64,000 nt of DNA from Legionella taurinensis (GTDB taxonomy: Bacteria > Pseudomonadota > Gammaproteobacteria > Legionellales > Legionellaceae), in the NCBI RefSeq assembly GCF_900452865.1, contig NZ_UGOZ01000001.1, forward strand, positions 2,945,001-3,009,000, written 5' to 3'. The notes below the pieces were generated by a model. The model made no database searches, had not been told where the DNA came from, and saw only the letters and a program-made list of their open reading frames with translations. Of the stretch, positions 36,437 to 45,195 are shown piece by piece; position 1 is the stretch's first letter, and the number at the start of each line of letters is the position of its first letter. A program made the translations under genes and the position numbers.

Positions 36437-38746
36437 ATGGCCATGAAATTCCTCAGACCCTCTAGAATAATATTTGTTTTGCTGTTTGTCAGTGGATCGG
36501 CTGCTTATTTTTTCATTCCCAAACCGCCGCTGCTTGAGGGCGTCGATTATTCGCGGGCTTATTTCGATGAACAGGGGCAACTCTTACGGCTCAGTTTAAG
36601 CCATGACGACCAATACCGACTCTACACCCCCCGGTCAGCCATTGCATCCCCCTTAATTGAAGCGACGCTGCTGCAGGAAGATCAATACTTTTATCGGCAC
36701 CCGGGCATCAACCCCTTTGCTCTTGGCAAAGCCATCTGGCAGACGTATGTGATGAGAACACGGCGGCTGGGAGCATCAACCATTACGATGCAGCTGGCAC
36801 GCATCCGCTTTCACTTAAACTCCAAAACGGTTTCCGGCAAGCTGATGCAGATGGCCCGCGCCTTACAGCTTGAACGGCATTACAGCAAAAACGAGATTCT
36901 TGAAGCCTATTTAAATCTTGCACCCTACGGCAATAACATCGAGGGGGTGGGGGCTGCAAGCCTGATTTACTTTAACAAACCGGCAAAGCAGCTAACGCTG
37001 CCTGAAGCATTGACGCTCAGTGTGATTCCACAAAATCCTGCACACCGTACCCCTGATAATCGGCAGTTGCAAAGCATCCGTAACAAATTGTTCAAACGTT
37101 GGCTTTCCCTACACCCGCAAGACCACACATTCAAGGCAACCATGAGCCTGCCTCTCTCGATGCGCAGTATCCGCCAGATGCCCTTTTCAGCACCTCATTT
37201 TGTTAATTCCCTGACAAAGAGCCACCCCCTGCCCACCACCGTCACAACCACGCTGGATAGTCGTCTGCAGCGCATTGCCGAGCGTGTCCTGCATCACTAC
37301 TTAACCCGAACCAAACGGTTGGGCGTAGACAATGCCGCCCTCCTACTGGTGGACACGCGCAGCATGGGCATTAAAGCCATGGTTGGTTCGGCTGATTTTT
37401 TTAATCAGCACATCGGCGGGCAAATCAACGGCACGGACATTAAACGCTCGCCGGGTTCCACCCTGAAACCCTTTATTTATGCCCTCGCTCTGGATCAGGG
37501 CTTAATCCATCCCGCCACTGTGCTGAAAGATGTTCCCCACCGTTTTGGCGCCTACAACCCTGAAAATTTTGATTATGATTTCATGGGCCCGATCAAGGCC
37601 AGGGACGCCCTGGTCTTAAGCCGCAACATCCCTGCCATTGCATTGGCCAACCAGCTCAGTCATCCTGATTTGCATCAGTTGCTGGTTGAAGCTCAGGTCA
37701 CTCAACTCAAACCCGCCTCCTATTATGGACTGGCGCTCAGTTTGGGCGGTGCGGAATTGACGATGAAAGAACTGACCTCCCTCTATGCCATGCTGGCCAA
37801 TGAGGGGGTGTGGCATGAATTGCGCGCGCAGGCCAATGACGGTCGGGATGCCGGCAAACGCCTGTTAAGTCCGGAAGCCAGTTTTCTGGTTTTGGATATG
37901 CTGACGCAGACGCCAGGACCTGGCGTGTCTCATCCTTTTAACCAGGACAAGCTTAAAATCGCTTGGAAAACCGGCACCTCCTCCGGTTTTCGCGATGCCT
38001 GGACCGTCGGTGTTTTTGGCCCTTATGTTCTTACCGTGTGGGTTGGCAATTTTAATAACAAAAGCAACCCAGCCCTGGTGGGCAAAGACATCGCGGCCCC
38101 TTTGTTTTTTGAAGTCGCGGAAGCGATTCGACAGGAATACGGTCCCCTGCCCAACCTGCGCCAAGCCCCTCAAACCATGAATTTACGGCAGATCGAGGTC
38201 TGTAAAGCCTCAGGCATGTTGCCAACCCGCTATTGCAAAGAGACGGAGCGGACCTGGTTTATCCCTGGCAAATCGCCCATAAAAAGCGATACCATCTACC
38301 GGGAAGTGGCGATCGACAGCCGCACCGGATTAAGGACTTGCCATTTTAATGAATACACGCATTTCGAAGTGTACGAATTCTGGCCGTCTGATCTACTCAG
38401 GATTTTCAAAAAAGCAGGAATTCAACGCCGCTCTCCCCCGGTCTACGAACCGGGTTGCGAACGCATCAGCAGCATAGGCTTACCGCCGCAGATCACCTCG
38501 CCCCAGCATGAACTGCGCTACATGATTCAGGCTCACTCCGCAGAAACAACCAGGATTCCTTTAAGTGCGGTGACCGATGCCGATGTAGCGACTCTCTATT
38601 GGTTTATTAATGACACCTATCTCACCCGAACATCCCGTGATGAAACCTATTGGTGGCAGGCAAAGCCTGGGCATTTTATTGTACGCGTGGTGGACGACCA
38701 CGGGTTGTCGCATGCGCAGGATATAACCATCTCTGTTACCGATTGA
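36437..38746 (+). CDS. pbpC: penicillin-binding protein 1C
   Basis: PBP1C is a class A peptidoglycan synthase. After a short cytosolic tail and a membrane helix come the glycosyltransferase motifs EDQYFYRHPG, GASTITMQLAR and EAYLNLAPYGNNIEG. The transpeptidase motifs follow: the SxxK serine in PGSTLKPFIYAL (about residue 338), LSRNIP, and WKTGTSSGFRDAW. A C-terminal BiPBP_C domain, special to PBP1C, ends the protein. It is about 769 aa. Possible ATGs are at 36419, 36437 and 36443; none has a clear ribosome site. Its partner alpha-2-macroglobulin gene is divergent. Confidence 0.95.
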   Translation: MAMKFLRPSRIIFVLLFVSGSAAYFFIPKPPLLEGVDYSRAYFDEQGQLLRLSLSHDDQYRLYTPRSAIASPLIEATLLQEDQYFYRHPGINPFALGKAIWQTYVMRTRRLGASTITMQLARIRFHLNSKTVSGKLMQMARALQLERHYSKNEILEAYLNLAPYGNNIEGVGAASLIYFNKPAKQLTLPEALTLSVIPQNPAHRTPDNRQLQSIRNKLFKRWLSLHPQDHTFKATMSLPLSMRSIRQMPFSAPHFVNSLTKSHPLPTTVTTTLDSRLQRIAERVLHHYLTRTKRLGVDNAALLLVDTRSMGIKAMVGSADFFNQHIGGQINGTDIKRSPGSTLKPFIYALALDQGLIHPATVLKDVPHRFGAYNPENFDYDFMGPIKARDALVLSRNIPAIALANQLSHPDLHQLLVEAQVTQLKPASYYGLALSLGGAELTMKELTSLYAMLANEGVWHELRAQANDGRDAGKRLLSPEASFLVLDMLTQTPGPGVSHPFNQDKLKIAWKTGTSSGFRDAWTVGVFGPYVLTVWVGNFNNKSNPALVGKDIAAPLFFEVAEAIRQEYGPLPNLRQAPQTMNLRQIEVCKASGMLPTRYCKETERTWFIPGKSPIKSDTIYREVAIDSRTGLRTCHFNEYTHFEVYEFWPSDLLRIFKKAGIQRRSPPVYEPGCERISSIGLPPQITSPQHELRYMIQAHSAETTRIPLSAVTDADVATLYWFINDTYLTRTSRDETYWWQAKPGHFIVRVVDDHGLSHAQDITISVTD

Positions 38747-38812
38747 TACAGTTGACCAAAAAACAGCAATTGTTGTGCTATGTTTTGATTATGGCCGATA
38801 ACGAGCTGCCCC

Positions 38813-41272
38813 ATGAAGCCCTCGCTTTCTGAGTATTATCAATACGTCTTAGCCGGTCATGCCCGCCTTGATCTTTCCCAGGTTCCCCCTGCCAGACAGG
38901 CGCAACGCAGGCATTTCATTATTGCCTGTATCAAAGAAAAATTTCAGGCTATTACCGAGGATAGTGATTTGTCTCTGCATTTCAGGCGGATGCTGCGTCA
39001 GACAGGCTCCGAACTGGAAGGGGTATTGTATGGCAATCAGGAAGACCCATTGGGCCCAGCAATGCCTGGGTATGAAATACCGGATGATGAAACGATTTTT
39101 GCTTTTTTTAAGCCGTTAAATGCCCGTTATCTTTTTTTTGAACGGGACGATGACGAAGCGGCCCAGCAATTCAGCCTTTTTTTTAAAATAGGCAAAATGG
39201 TTAACCTTTACCTCGAAAAAAGCGGGGCAGGCGATGAAGCCATCGGCTTACAGGCTTACAAGATGCTAGTCTGGCATGGGTATACTCCGGGCCGCAATCC
39301 GTTTGCACGCATTGAAAGTCATGTAAACACGCATGGCGCATCGCTTGACAAACCCTTGTCCGACAGCCTTAAGCCTGATTTGCCTATCAACGATCCGCCC
39401 ATTAAAAAAGTTGAACAATGGCGCAAACTCATTGCATTGCATGGTCAAATCGCCATTCTTCTTTTACAACAGGCCCAGGCCATTGAGCAGGGCTTAAAGA
39501 AAAACAGACTGACTTTGATCGCTGCCATACAACAGGCCGCCGCTTTGCGTTATGAGCGTGCCAGAGAATACCCCGAACTCGCCAGCCTCTGTTACCAATA
39601 CAATCGTCCGCAAAGCCTGTTTGACCAATGCCTGGCACTCAGGCCGCTCATTAAAACCCGTGACAGGCTGCCAGGCCTTGTTATTGAAGGCAGGGATTTT
39701 GGTTACAGAGGGTATAGTCTCGTCAAACTGCCGGCGAATGATCCTAACGCCTACCTGCTTGGGGAAATCAACCACTGCTGCCAGTCCATGGGGGCAGCCA
39801 GTGAATCCATTGTCCGTGACGGCCTGCGTTTTGAGAACAATGGCTTTCTGGTTCTGCTTAAAGAAAAGAAGCCTGGTGCCGGTCCTCCTTGCGATCTGCA
39901 AGGGGCAATCCGTTACTCGGATTATGAGATTGTCGCCCATGGTTACCTGTGGAATTCCTCCTCAGGACTGGTACTGGACTCCTTCGAAAGCCTGCGATCG
40001 ACCGATGAACCCGCCGGTATCTACCTGTTGCAGCAATACGGTCGAGCCGTGTTGCTGGCATACCCGCAATACCGTCTTTTTTCCCTTGGCGCGGGTGGGA
40101 AAACACCGGCGGCCTTAGTGCATGAGGCAAACCTGCCGCTGCTGTTTTTAACCGACCCCATGCTTCAAGGAAAACAACACCTGGATTCGTTCCTGCAATT
40201 TGTTGTGGCAGAACGTGATCTTGACCAACGCCGTGATGCGCTAAGACGTCGCCTCTCTGACAATAAGCTCGGCTGGGATCCGGATGACCTTGCCCGATTG
40301 ATTGCAGTGGACTCGCTGCATACCGACAGTCAGTTTGACAGCATTGAAACCACGTTATTTGATGAGAATATATGTCAATTAATACGCTTGTTTGAGGCAG
40401 AAAATCCTGAAAAATTTTCACTGCTTTTTCTAAGGGAAACCGACGTTTTTTTGGGACTTATTTATACGCTAAAACAGTGCAATCTAACCACCGACCACAC
40501 CCTGTGTTGTCAAGCGCTCGCCTTCACCAAAATAACTGCCATTCATACCCTTAAACTCCTGCAACAACTGCCCGCTCTTGACAACACCATTCTCAAGCGG
40601 CTTTTTTCATCAGAAACGGAGTTTAAAAAATTATCAGCAATTTGTCATGCGCTTGCTGGCTGGAATGCACTGAACCAGTCCACTTTCGATTTACTGCTGA
40701 ATGCTCAAACCGTCGCAGTAAGACTTAAGCTTCAGGATAAAATTCAGCGCTTAGCCAAAAAAAATCAAGTGGTTCCTGACGATTTCCTGGCCCTTGTGAC
40801 GTTATCGCCTAAACAGCAGCAGGAGACACTGGAGCACTTGTGCTTACTGAGCGAAATGGGCTTGTTTACCCCGCCCATCCGCCGTTGCCTGTTGACGCAT
40901 CCTGCTCACGGCAATGCCTTACTGCTTTTCTTACCGCGCTTAAACCATCTCCATGATCAATTGACTGAGGATGACTACGCCTTCATTCAGCAGCACATCA
41001 ACAAGTTGCCGGCCTTGCAGGCAGCAGCGGATTTTCTGGCCGATAAAAACCAGTTAACGCGCTTCGCCTGGCGAGCCTTGATCCCGGTCATAATAAAAAG
41101 AAAATCAACTACGGATCAGTTAAATCAATGGCTCGAACACTACTGGAAGAAAGAAACCTCTGCCGTCACCACCGCGTCAGGAAAACACGGTATGTTTATT
41201 AGTAAAACACCCGCGTTCAATGAGCAGGAAATTGACGCCACCATAGGCCGAAGCTCTCCGCCACCCGCATGA
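38813..41272 (+). CDS. uncharacterised 819-aa protein with a conserved-looking Cys-Cys core
   Basis: I do not recognise this family. The protein is soluble, with no signal peptide. An N-terminal helical part (1-280) leads to a compact domain at about 280-395. That domain contains YLLGEINHCCQSMGAASES (cysteines near residue 322) and HGYLWNSSSGLVLDSFESL. The block looks like an enzyme or binding core, because it pairs a Cys-Cys centre with a His/Asp strand. The remaining 420 residues are helical and Leu-rich (DQRRDALRRRLSDNKLGW). The ending is polar with no clear secretion E-block. Size and lack of known relatives make a Legionella effector possible. Confidence 0.75.
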   Translation: MKPSLSEYYQYVLAGHARLDLSQVPPARQAQRRHFIIACIKEKFQAITEDSDLSLHFRRMLRQTGSELEGVLYGNQEDPLGPAMPGYEIPDDETIFAFFKPLNARYLFFERDDDEAAQQFSLFFKIGKMVNLYLEKSGAGDEAIGLQAYKMLVWHGYTPGRNPFARIESHVNTHGASLDKPLSDSLKPDLPINDPPIKKVEQWRKLIALHGQIAILLLQQAQAIEQGLKKNRLTLIAAIQQAAALRYERAREYPELASLCYQYNRPQSLFDQCLALRPLIKTRDRLPGLVIEGRDFGYRGYSLVKLPANDPNAYLLGEINHCCQSMGAASESIVRDGLRFENNGFLVLLKEKKPGAGPPCDLQGAIRYSDYEIVAHGYLWNSSSGLVLDSFESLRSTDEPAGIYLLQQYGRAVLLAYPQYRLFSLGAGGKTPAALVHEANLPLLFLTDPMLQGKQHLDSFLQFVVAERDLDQRRDALRRRLSDNKLGWDPDDLARLIAVDSLHTDSQFDSIETTLFDENICQLIRLFEAENPEKFSLLFLRETDVFLGLIYTLKQCNLTTDHTLCCQALAFTKITAIHTLKLLQQLPALDNTILKRLFSSETEFKKLSAICHALAGWNALNQSTFDLLLNAQTVAVRLKLQDKIQRLAKKNQVVPDDFLALVTLSPKQQQETLEHLCLLSEMGLFTPPIRRCLLTHPAHGNALLLFLPRLNHLHDQLTEDDYAFIQQHINKLPALQAAADFLADKNQLTRFAWRALIPVIIKRKSTTDQLNQWLEHYWKKETSAVTTASGKHGMFISKTPAFNEQEIDATIGRSSPPPA

Positions 41273-41400
41273 CAATGAAATAAAAAATTGCAATACAAAC
41301 AAGGCGATAAAAAAAATGTTTCAATTATTGGAAATATTAAAAAACAGAGACTACTATTAATTTTGCTGTCTTTATTAATTAATCCATAAGGAAATGAAAA

Positions 41401-41667
41401 ATGACACAAAGAAACGATCAGGGACATCATGGCCAACAAAAAATTAATTCCGCATCAGACAATGCCCGATTCCACCCGAATCATGATAAAAATAATGCGG
41501 ACAAATCAGAAAAACGCCACGACTCAAACCTCTCTCGAACCGCTCGCGACAGCAAAGAAAGAGCTGACATTCGAGACAATAAAAAGCAAGAAAAACAATC
41601 CTATAGCCGTGATGAAGCGTCTCAAAGAAATGTTAATTCACGTCAAAACAACACTCCAAGAAACTAA
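41401..41667 (+). CDS. small Lys/Asp/Asn/Arg-rich hydrophilic protein (88 aa)
   Basis: The ATG is preceded by TAAGGAAATGAAAA. The product is almost wholly charged and polar (HDKNNADKSEKRHDSNLS, then RNVNSRQNNTPRN), with no hydrophobic core, and is probably disordered. It opens a plus-strand group of likely stress-related genes, but its own terminator separates it from the BON gene. Another frame is also open here; the ribosome site and termination pattern favour this one. Confidence 0.6.
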   Translation: MTQRNDQGHHGQQKINSASDNARFHPNHDKNNADKSEKRHDSNLSRTARDSKERADIRDNKKQEKQSYSRDEASQRNVNSRQNNTPRN

Positions 41668-41979
41668 GAAAAAAATATCGCCAGAATATTGATTTCTGGC
41701 GATAACTCATCCGTGTATTTTTTAAATTAAAAACAAACATCTACTTGATATATATAGTTAAATTTTTTGCCAAAAATCGCACAATGGTCTAATCTTAAGA
41801 CAAGCCATATTTTTATGGATTAATATAAATCCTGTATAGATTAAAATTTAAGGCGGTTTTATAGTTGGATATGGCTCTCTGTTTAATTGAAGCACAATAG
41901 GAAATGATGCTTCTTTTAATCTCTGATTTATTAAATACCGCTATTGCATAAAACCGGGACATTAATAGAGGTAGATATC
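41668..41979 (+). other. 312-bp AT-rich intergenic region upstream of the BON gene
   Basis: The region starts with the terminator at 41677-41703. The remainder is very AT-rich and includes possible -10-like hexamers (for example TATAGA near 41836). No gene was recognised. It presumably holds the promoter of the BON/PRC gene group and ends in the ribosome site AGAGGTAG before ATG 41980. Confidence 0.4.
41677..41703 (+). terminator. terminator of the 88-aa gene
   Basis: A perfect 10-bp stem (ATCGCCAGAA/TTCTGGCGAT) with a seven-base loop begins ten bases after the stop. A-rich sequence precedes it, and a T-run (TATTTTTT) follows about 13 bases later. Confidence 0.65.
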
Positions 41980-42606
41980 ATGGATAGATTACGTTTGAAA
42001 GCAACAGCCCTTCTCATTTTGGGCGGCCTGTCGTTCAGCCCCTTGGTCGGCGCGAATGCCGTCCCAGCTGACACGACGACCACAACCACAACGCCCGTAA
42101 CAACAACCACGACGACGGAGGGAACGGCGACGGAAGGCACGGCAACCGTTAAAACCAGCGACGCTGACTTTCAGCATGCTGTCGAAGCCGCTTTGGCGCA
42201 ATACCCCGATGTCAAAGTCACTGTCACTAACGGGATTGTTTATTTGGACGGGCAGTTAGCCTCCGATACCGACTATGAAAAAGTGGTCATACTTACCGAA
42301 TCCGTGGAAGGGATTGGTGATGTCAATGCCGATAACCTGACCGTAAAAGACAGCCGGGCTCCCTTGGCAGACACCTACATCACAGCCAAAGTGAAAGCGG
42401 CCATCTTAAAATCGGACATCATGGGAAGAGACATCCCCAGCTGGTCTGTGAGCGTTGAAACCAAAAACGGAAAAGTCATTTTATCCGGTGAGGTCGCTTC
42501 CGCTCAACAGAAGCAAGCCATTATGACTGTCGTAAACTCTGTCAAAGGTGTGCAAGGGGTTGACGATCAGCTAACGCTTTCCGGGCATGATTCATTAGCT
42601 GAATAA
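41980..42606 (+). CDS. periplasmic double-BON-domain protein (OsmY-like)
   Basis: This 208-aa protein has a signal peptide (ATALLILGGLSFSPLVGA), then a threonine-rich linker (residues about 26-50), then two BON domains. The first carries DVKVTVTNGIVYLDGQL and the second WSVSVETKNGKVILSGEVAS. BON proteins bind membranes or envelope polymers; OsmY is induced by osmotic and stationary-phase stress. ATG 41980 is supported by AGAGGTAG. The PRC-barrel gene follows 51 bp downstream on the same strand. Confidence 0.9.
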   Translation: MDRLRLKATALLILGGLSFSPLVGANAVPADTTTTTTTPVTTTTTTEGTATEGTATVKTSDADFQHAVEAALAQYPDVKVTVTNGIVYLDGQLASDTDYEKVVILTESVEGIGDVNADNLTVKDSRAPLADTYITAKVKAAILKSDIMGRDIPSWSVSVETKNGKVILSGEVASAQQKQAIMTVVNSVKGVQGVDDQLTLSGHDSLAE

Positions 42607-42657
42607 CGGCCGTTATTCAGTTAACCCGGAGTAAACGGAAGTACAAGGAGAATCATT

Positions 42658-43002
42658 ATGACAAGCTTAATAGTAAACGCCAATGATGTCATTGGCGCTG
42701 AAGTAAGGAACCTTCAGGACGAGGACCTTGGTAAAATTGAAGCCCTGATGATTGATAAATTGGACGGACATGTCGCCTATGTCGTATTGTCTTTTGGAGG
42801 CTTGTTTGGCATGGGTGACAAATTATTTGCCCTGCCCTGGTCCACTTTTTCCTATGATAAGGAAAACGAGTGTTACATCATCAATATCAGTAAAGAGAGA
42901 CTTAAAAACTCTCCGGGCTTTGATAAAGATCATTGGCCTGATATGTCCAGTCCCAACTGGAGCACAACAATCCATAATTATTATGGGACTACTCAGCAAT
43001 AA
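42658..43002 (+). CDS. PRC-barrel domain protein
   Basis: This 114-aa protein contains a single PRC-barrel: NANDVIGAEVRNLQDEDLGKI, then AYVVLSFGGLFGMGDKLFALPW. PRC-barrels occur in RimM and photosynthetic reaction-centre H subunits and, as stand-alone proteins, in stress and membrane-associated gene groups. Here it sits between the BON gene and two membrane proteins. AAGGAG precedes the ATG. The perfect hairpin at 43011-43042 follows the stop. Confidence 0.88.
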   Translation: MTSLIVNANDVIGAEVRNLQDEDLGKIEALMIDKLDGHVAYVVLSFGGLFGMGDKLFALPWSTFSYDKENECYIINISKERLKNSPGFDKDHWPDMSSPNWSTTIHNYYGTTQQ

Positions 43003-43010
43003 CAAAAGCA

Positions 43011-43042
43011 AACACCAAAGATGCGCTGGCATCTTTGGTGTT
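43011..43042 (+). terminator. perfect 14-bp hairpin between the PRC gene and a 27-aa gene
   Basis: AACACCAAAGATGC and its exact complement GCATCTTTGGTGTT close a GCTG loop. TTATAAGGAG follows directly, so the right arm ends about four bases before the ribosome site of the next small gene. It can act as a terminator for the PRC gene, with partial read-through, or as an RNA structure that controls access to that ribosome site. Confidence 0.75.
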
Positions 43043-43059
43043 TTATAAGGAGAAAAAAA

Positions 43060-43143
43060 ATGCTTAAATACCTGATTGCCTGGTTACTGGGCGTACCATT
43101 AAGTGTTTTAGTGTTGATTTGGCTAGTATCTCGCGTCTTTTAA
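43060..43143 (+). CDS. 27-aa single-helix membrane peptide
   Basis: The reading frame ATG-CTT-AAA to TAA encodes 27 residues, MLKYLIAWLLGVPLSVLVLI followed by WLVSRVF. It is one hydrophobic helix with a Lys near the start and an Arg near the end. AAGGAG lies 7-8 bases upstream, which is as strong a ribosome site as any in the window. It lies in line with the neighbouring genes, between the PRC-barrel protein and a membrane protein. Short membrane peptides in stress operons commonly modulate a partner membrane protein, which is inference here. Confidence 0.7.
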   Translation: MLKYLIAWLLGVPLSVLVLIWLVSRVF

Positions 43144-43173
43144 TTTAATGGACTATAGACAAGGAAAGCTATC

Positions 43174-43821
43174 ATGATTGAACAAACCATCCCTGTGCAA
43201 GAGGTTCATGAAGAACACTGCACAATCCACCATCATCATTTCAAGCGTATTTCCTGGACAGCAATCTTTGTCGGTGCGCTGATCGGGGTAGGACTCGGAT
43301 TTTTACTGACCCTGTTTAGTATGGCCATTGGTCTCAGTCTCTTCACTTTAAGCAGTAATGGCGCCATCGTTTTGGCAATTGGCGGCTTTCTCGGGGTAGT
43401 GATTGGCTTAATCGCCTCCATGCTGACCGCCGGTTACGCCGCAGGCTATCTTGGCCGTCTTTACTGCCCCAAAAGAAACCTTGGCATTGTGTATGGTTTT
43501 ACAACCTGGACGGTGGCTTTATTGTTAAGCGCCGTAGCCATTGGCCACATTAGCCAATACGTTGCCAATTACCCGACCGCCATTCCTCATTCGGTAAAAC
43601 AAATGATTCCCGTAGTCACAGCCAACACGGAAGCAGTGAAACCGAGCGCTTCAGCGCCTGAGGCTCAAAAGCAAGCCGCTGCTGATAACAGCATGCGAAT
43701 TGATACAAGCCCCTCCAACTTAGCCTGGAACGGGTTTGTTATTTTCGTGCTGTTCTTTATCGGTGCCTTATCCACCTGTTTTGGTGCCTGCTGGGGCATG
43801 ACCTGTAAGCGTTTCGATTAA
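43174..43821 (+). CDS. uncharacterised four-helix membrane protein
   Basis: This 215-aa protein has a His-rich N-terminus (HEEHCTIHHHHF) before three adjacent membrane segments (FVGALIGVGLGFLLTLFSM, IVLAIGGFLGVVIGLIASML, TTWTVALLLSAVAIG). A soluble Ala-rich loop follows, then a last helix near the end containing two Cys (TCFGACWGMTCKRFD). I cannot name the family. The histidine cluster next to the membrane might bind metal. It lies 30 bp after the 27-aa peptide gene and probably belongs to the same unit. Confidence 0.78.
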   Translation: MIEQTIPVQEVHEEHCTIHHHHFKRISWTAIFVGALIGVGLGFLLTLFSMAIGLSLFTLSSNGAIVLAIGGFLGVVIGLIASMLTAGYAAGYLGRLYCPKRNLGIVYGFTTWTVALLLSAVAIGHISQYVANYPTAIPHSVKQMIPVVTANTEAVKPSASAPEAQKQAAADNSMRIDTSPSNLAWNGFVIFVLFFIGALSTCFGACWGMTCKRFD

Positions 43822-43829
43822 TCATCGGC

Positions 43830-43852
43830 AAGGGGAGTATCCTGCTCCCCTT
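43830..43852 (+). terminator. terminator of the stress-type gene group
   Basis: AAGGGGAG and CTCCCCTT form an 8-bp GC-rich stem with a seven-base loop, nine bases after the stop at 43821. A short T-run follows. Confidence 0.7.
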
Positions 43853-43899
43853 TACCTCCTGGCTGGACAACCATCACAACGGGCATTGGGTTAAGTCAG

Positions 43900-45024
43900 C
43901 TACATCAGAGGCTCAGCCCAACGTTGACATTGTGCTGCCACCACTTGCGGATAAGTTCCTTTTTCCTTGTAAATGTCTCTTAAGTAGAGTGCATCGCTTT
44001 GATTTGTCTTTACCCCTTCAAGTAAACGCTCAATCGCTTCCCGCGAATTTAATTCATCCGCCACATCCTGGATGTTTTCCCAGGTGTGCAGAATATCGTC
44101 ACGAATGACTAGTTTAGTCTGCGAGTCAGGATGGATGAATTCCCCTTCGTAGCCGTAGCGGCTTGCCTGAAAACGGTTGTAGTTATAGAGGTAATACAGA
44201 TCGTGGGAAATGGTGATGGGTTTCTCACGCAACAGATAAAACACCAGCGCCTGAACATAAGCCGTGATATCCACTGCCTTTTTCATGCTGAGCGGCGTAT
44301 CACACACCCGGATTTCCACGGTGCCGAACTCAGGTTTTGGCCGCACATCCCAGTAAAAATCCTTCATGCTTTTAATCACACCCAGGCGCCGCAACTTATA
44401 AAAATAGTCTGAAAACTCTTCCCAGGTCAGGAAGTAGGGGATGACACCGCTCATGGGAAAATTGGTAAATATCGTGGAGCGGGACGAATAATACCCTGTG
44501 TCCACCCCCTGATAGAAAGGGGAACAGGCACTTAAGGCGATAAACTGAGGCACATAACGACCCAACGCATGCGTGAGGTAAAGCGCATCCCTGGCACTGG
44601 CACAGCCCACGTGGATGTGCTGTCCAAAAACCGTGGAACGCTTGGACAGGTATCGGTATTTCTGCGATAAATTTTTATAGCGTAACGTTGGAAATATTTT
44701 TTGCAGGTTCCATCGTTGAAACGGGTGAACCCCGCCCCCGCAGAATCGAATGGCCAATGCCTCAGCCTTGTGCATTAAAAAATCATGAATTGCCGCAAAT
44801 TCCCGGAGCAGTTCAGCAGGAGAATGATGAACGGACGAATTGATTTCAATCATGCTCTGGGTAATTTCAGGAATGATTTGCCTGCTGAAATCACTTTCAC
44901 GGATGCTGCGGATAAGATCCTTTGCCCGCGGAATCAAGGTATAGGTCTGTGGTGAGACAATTTGAAATTCGAGCTCTACACCGATAGAGCCCACCAGGGA
45001 CTTTTTAAATGGTACCCGCCTCAT
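43900..45024 (-). CDS. YbdK-type carboxylate-amine ligase (GCS2 family)
   Basis: This 374-aa protein belongs to the glutamate-cysteine ligase 2 family: GSIGVELEFQIV at the N-terminus, SMIEINSSVHHSP, and the ATP-grasp-like centre FGQHIHVGCASARDAL. FGTVEIRVCDTPLS and TYPQVVAAQCQRW-like endings also fit. E. coli YbdK has weak glutamate-cysteine ligase activity; the true substrate is uncertain. AAGGAACAACC precedes the ATG. It is divergent from the di-haem gene. Confidence 0.87.
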   Translation of the reverse strand: MRRVPFKKSLVGSIGVELEFQIVSPQTYTLIPRAKDLIRSIRESDFSRQIIPEITQSMIEINSSVHHSPAELLREFAAIHDFLMHKAEALAIRFCGGGVHPFQRWNLQKIFPTLRYKNLSQKYRYLSKRSTVFGQHIHVGCASARDALYLTHALGRYVPQFIALSACSPFYQGVDTGYYSSRSTIFTNFPMSGVIPYFLTWEEFSDYFYKLRRLGVIKSMKDFYWDVRPKPEFGTVEIRVCDTPLSMKKAVDITAYVQALVFYLLREKPITISHDLYYLYNYNRFQASRYGYEGEFIHPDSQTKLVIRDDILHTWENIQDVADELNSREAIERLLEGVKTNQSDALYLRDIYKEKGTYPQVVAAQCQRWAEPLM

Positions 45025-45195
45025 GGTTGTTCCTTCAATCCACGGAGTGATATGTTAATTATAAAACAACTCTTTATTGGCGGGGCATGCAGGGAAAGAC
45101 TTTCACTGTGTAATCATAGACCTTATAATAAAAAACTCACGTCTTGCCTTCCTTTACAGACATCAATAAGGGAAAATCAGAATAAGGATTATTTT

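Noticed and set aside
41429-41692. Second open frame (87 aa) overlapping the 88-aa hydrophilic protein
   Set aside because: It has no ribosome site at its start and runs into the terminator stem; the other frame has both signals in order.
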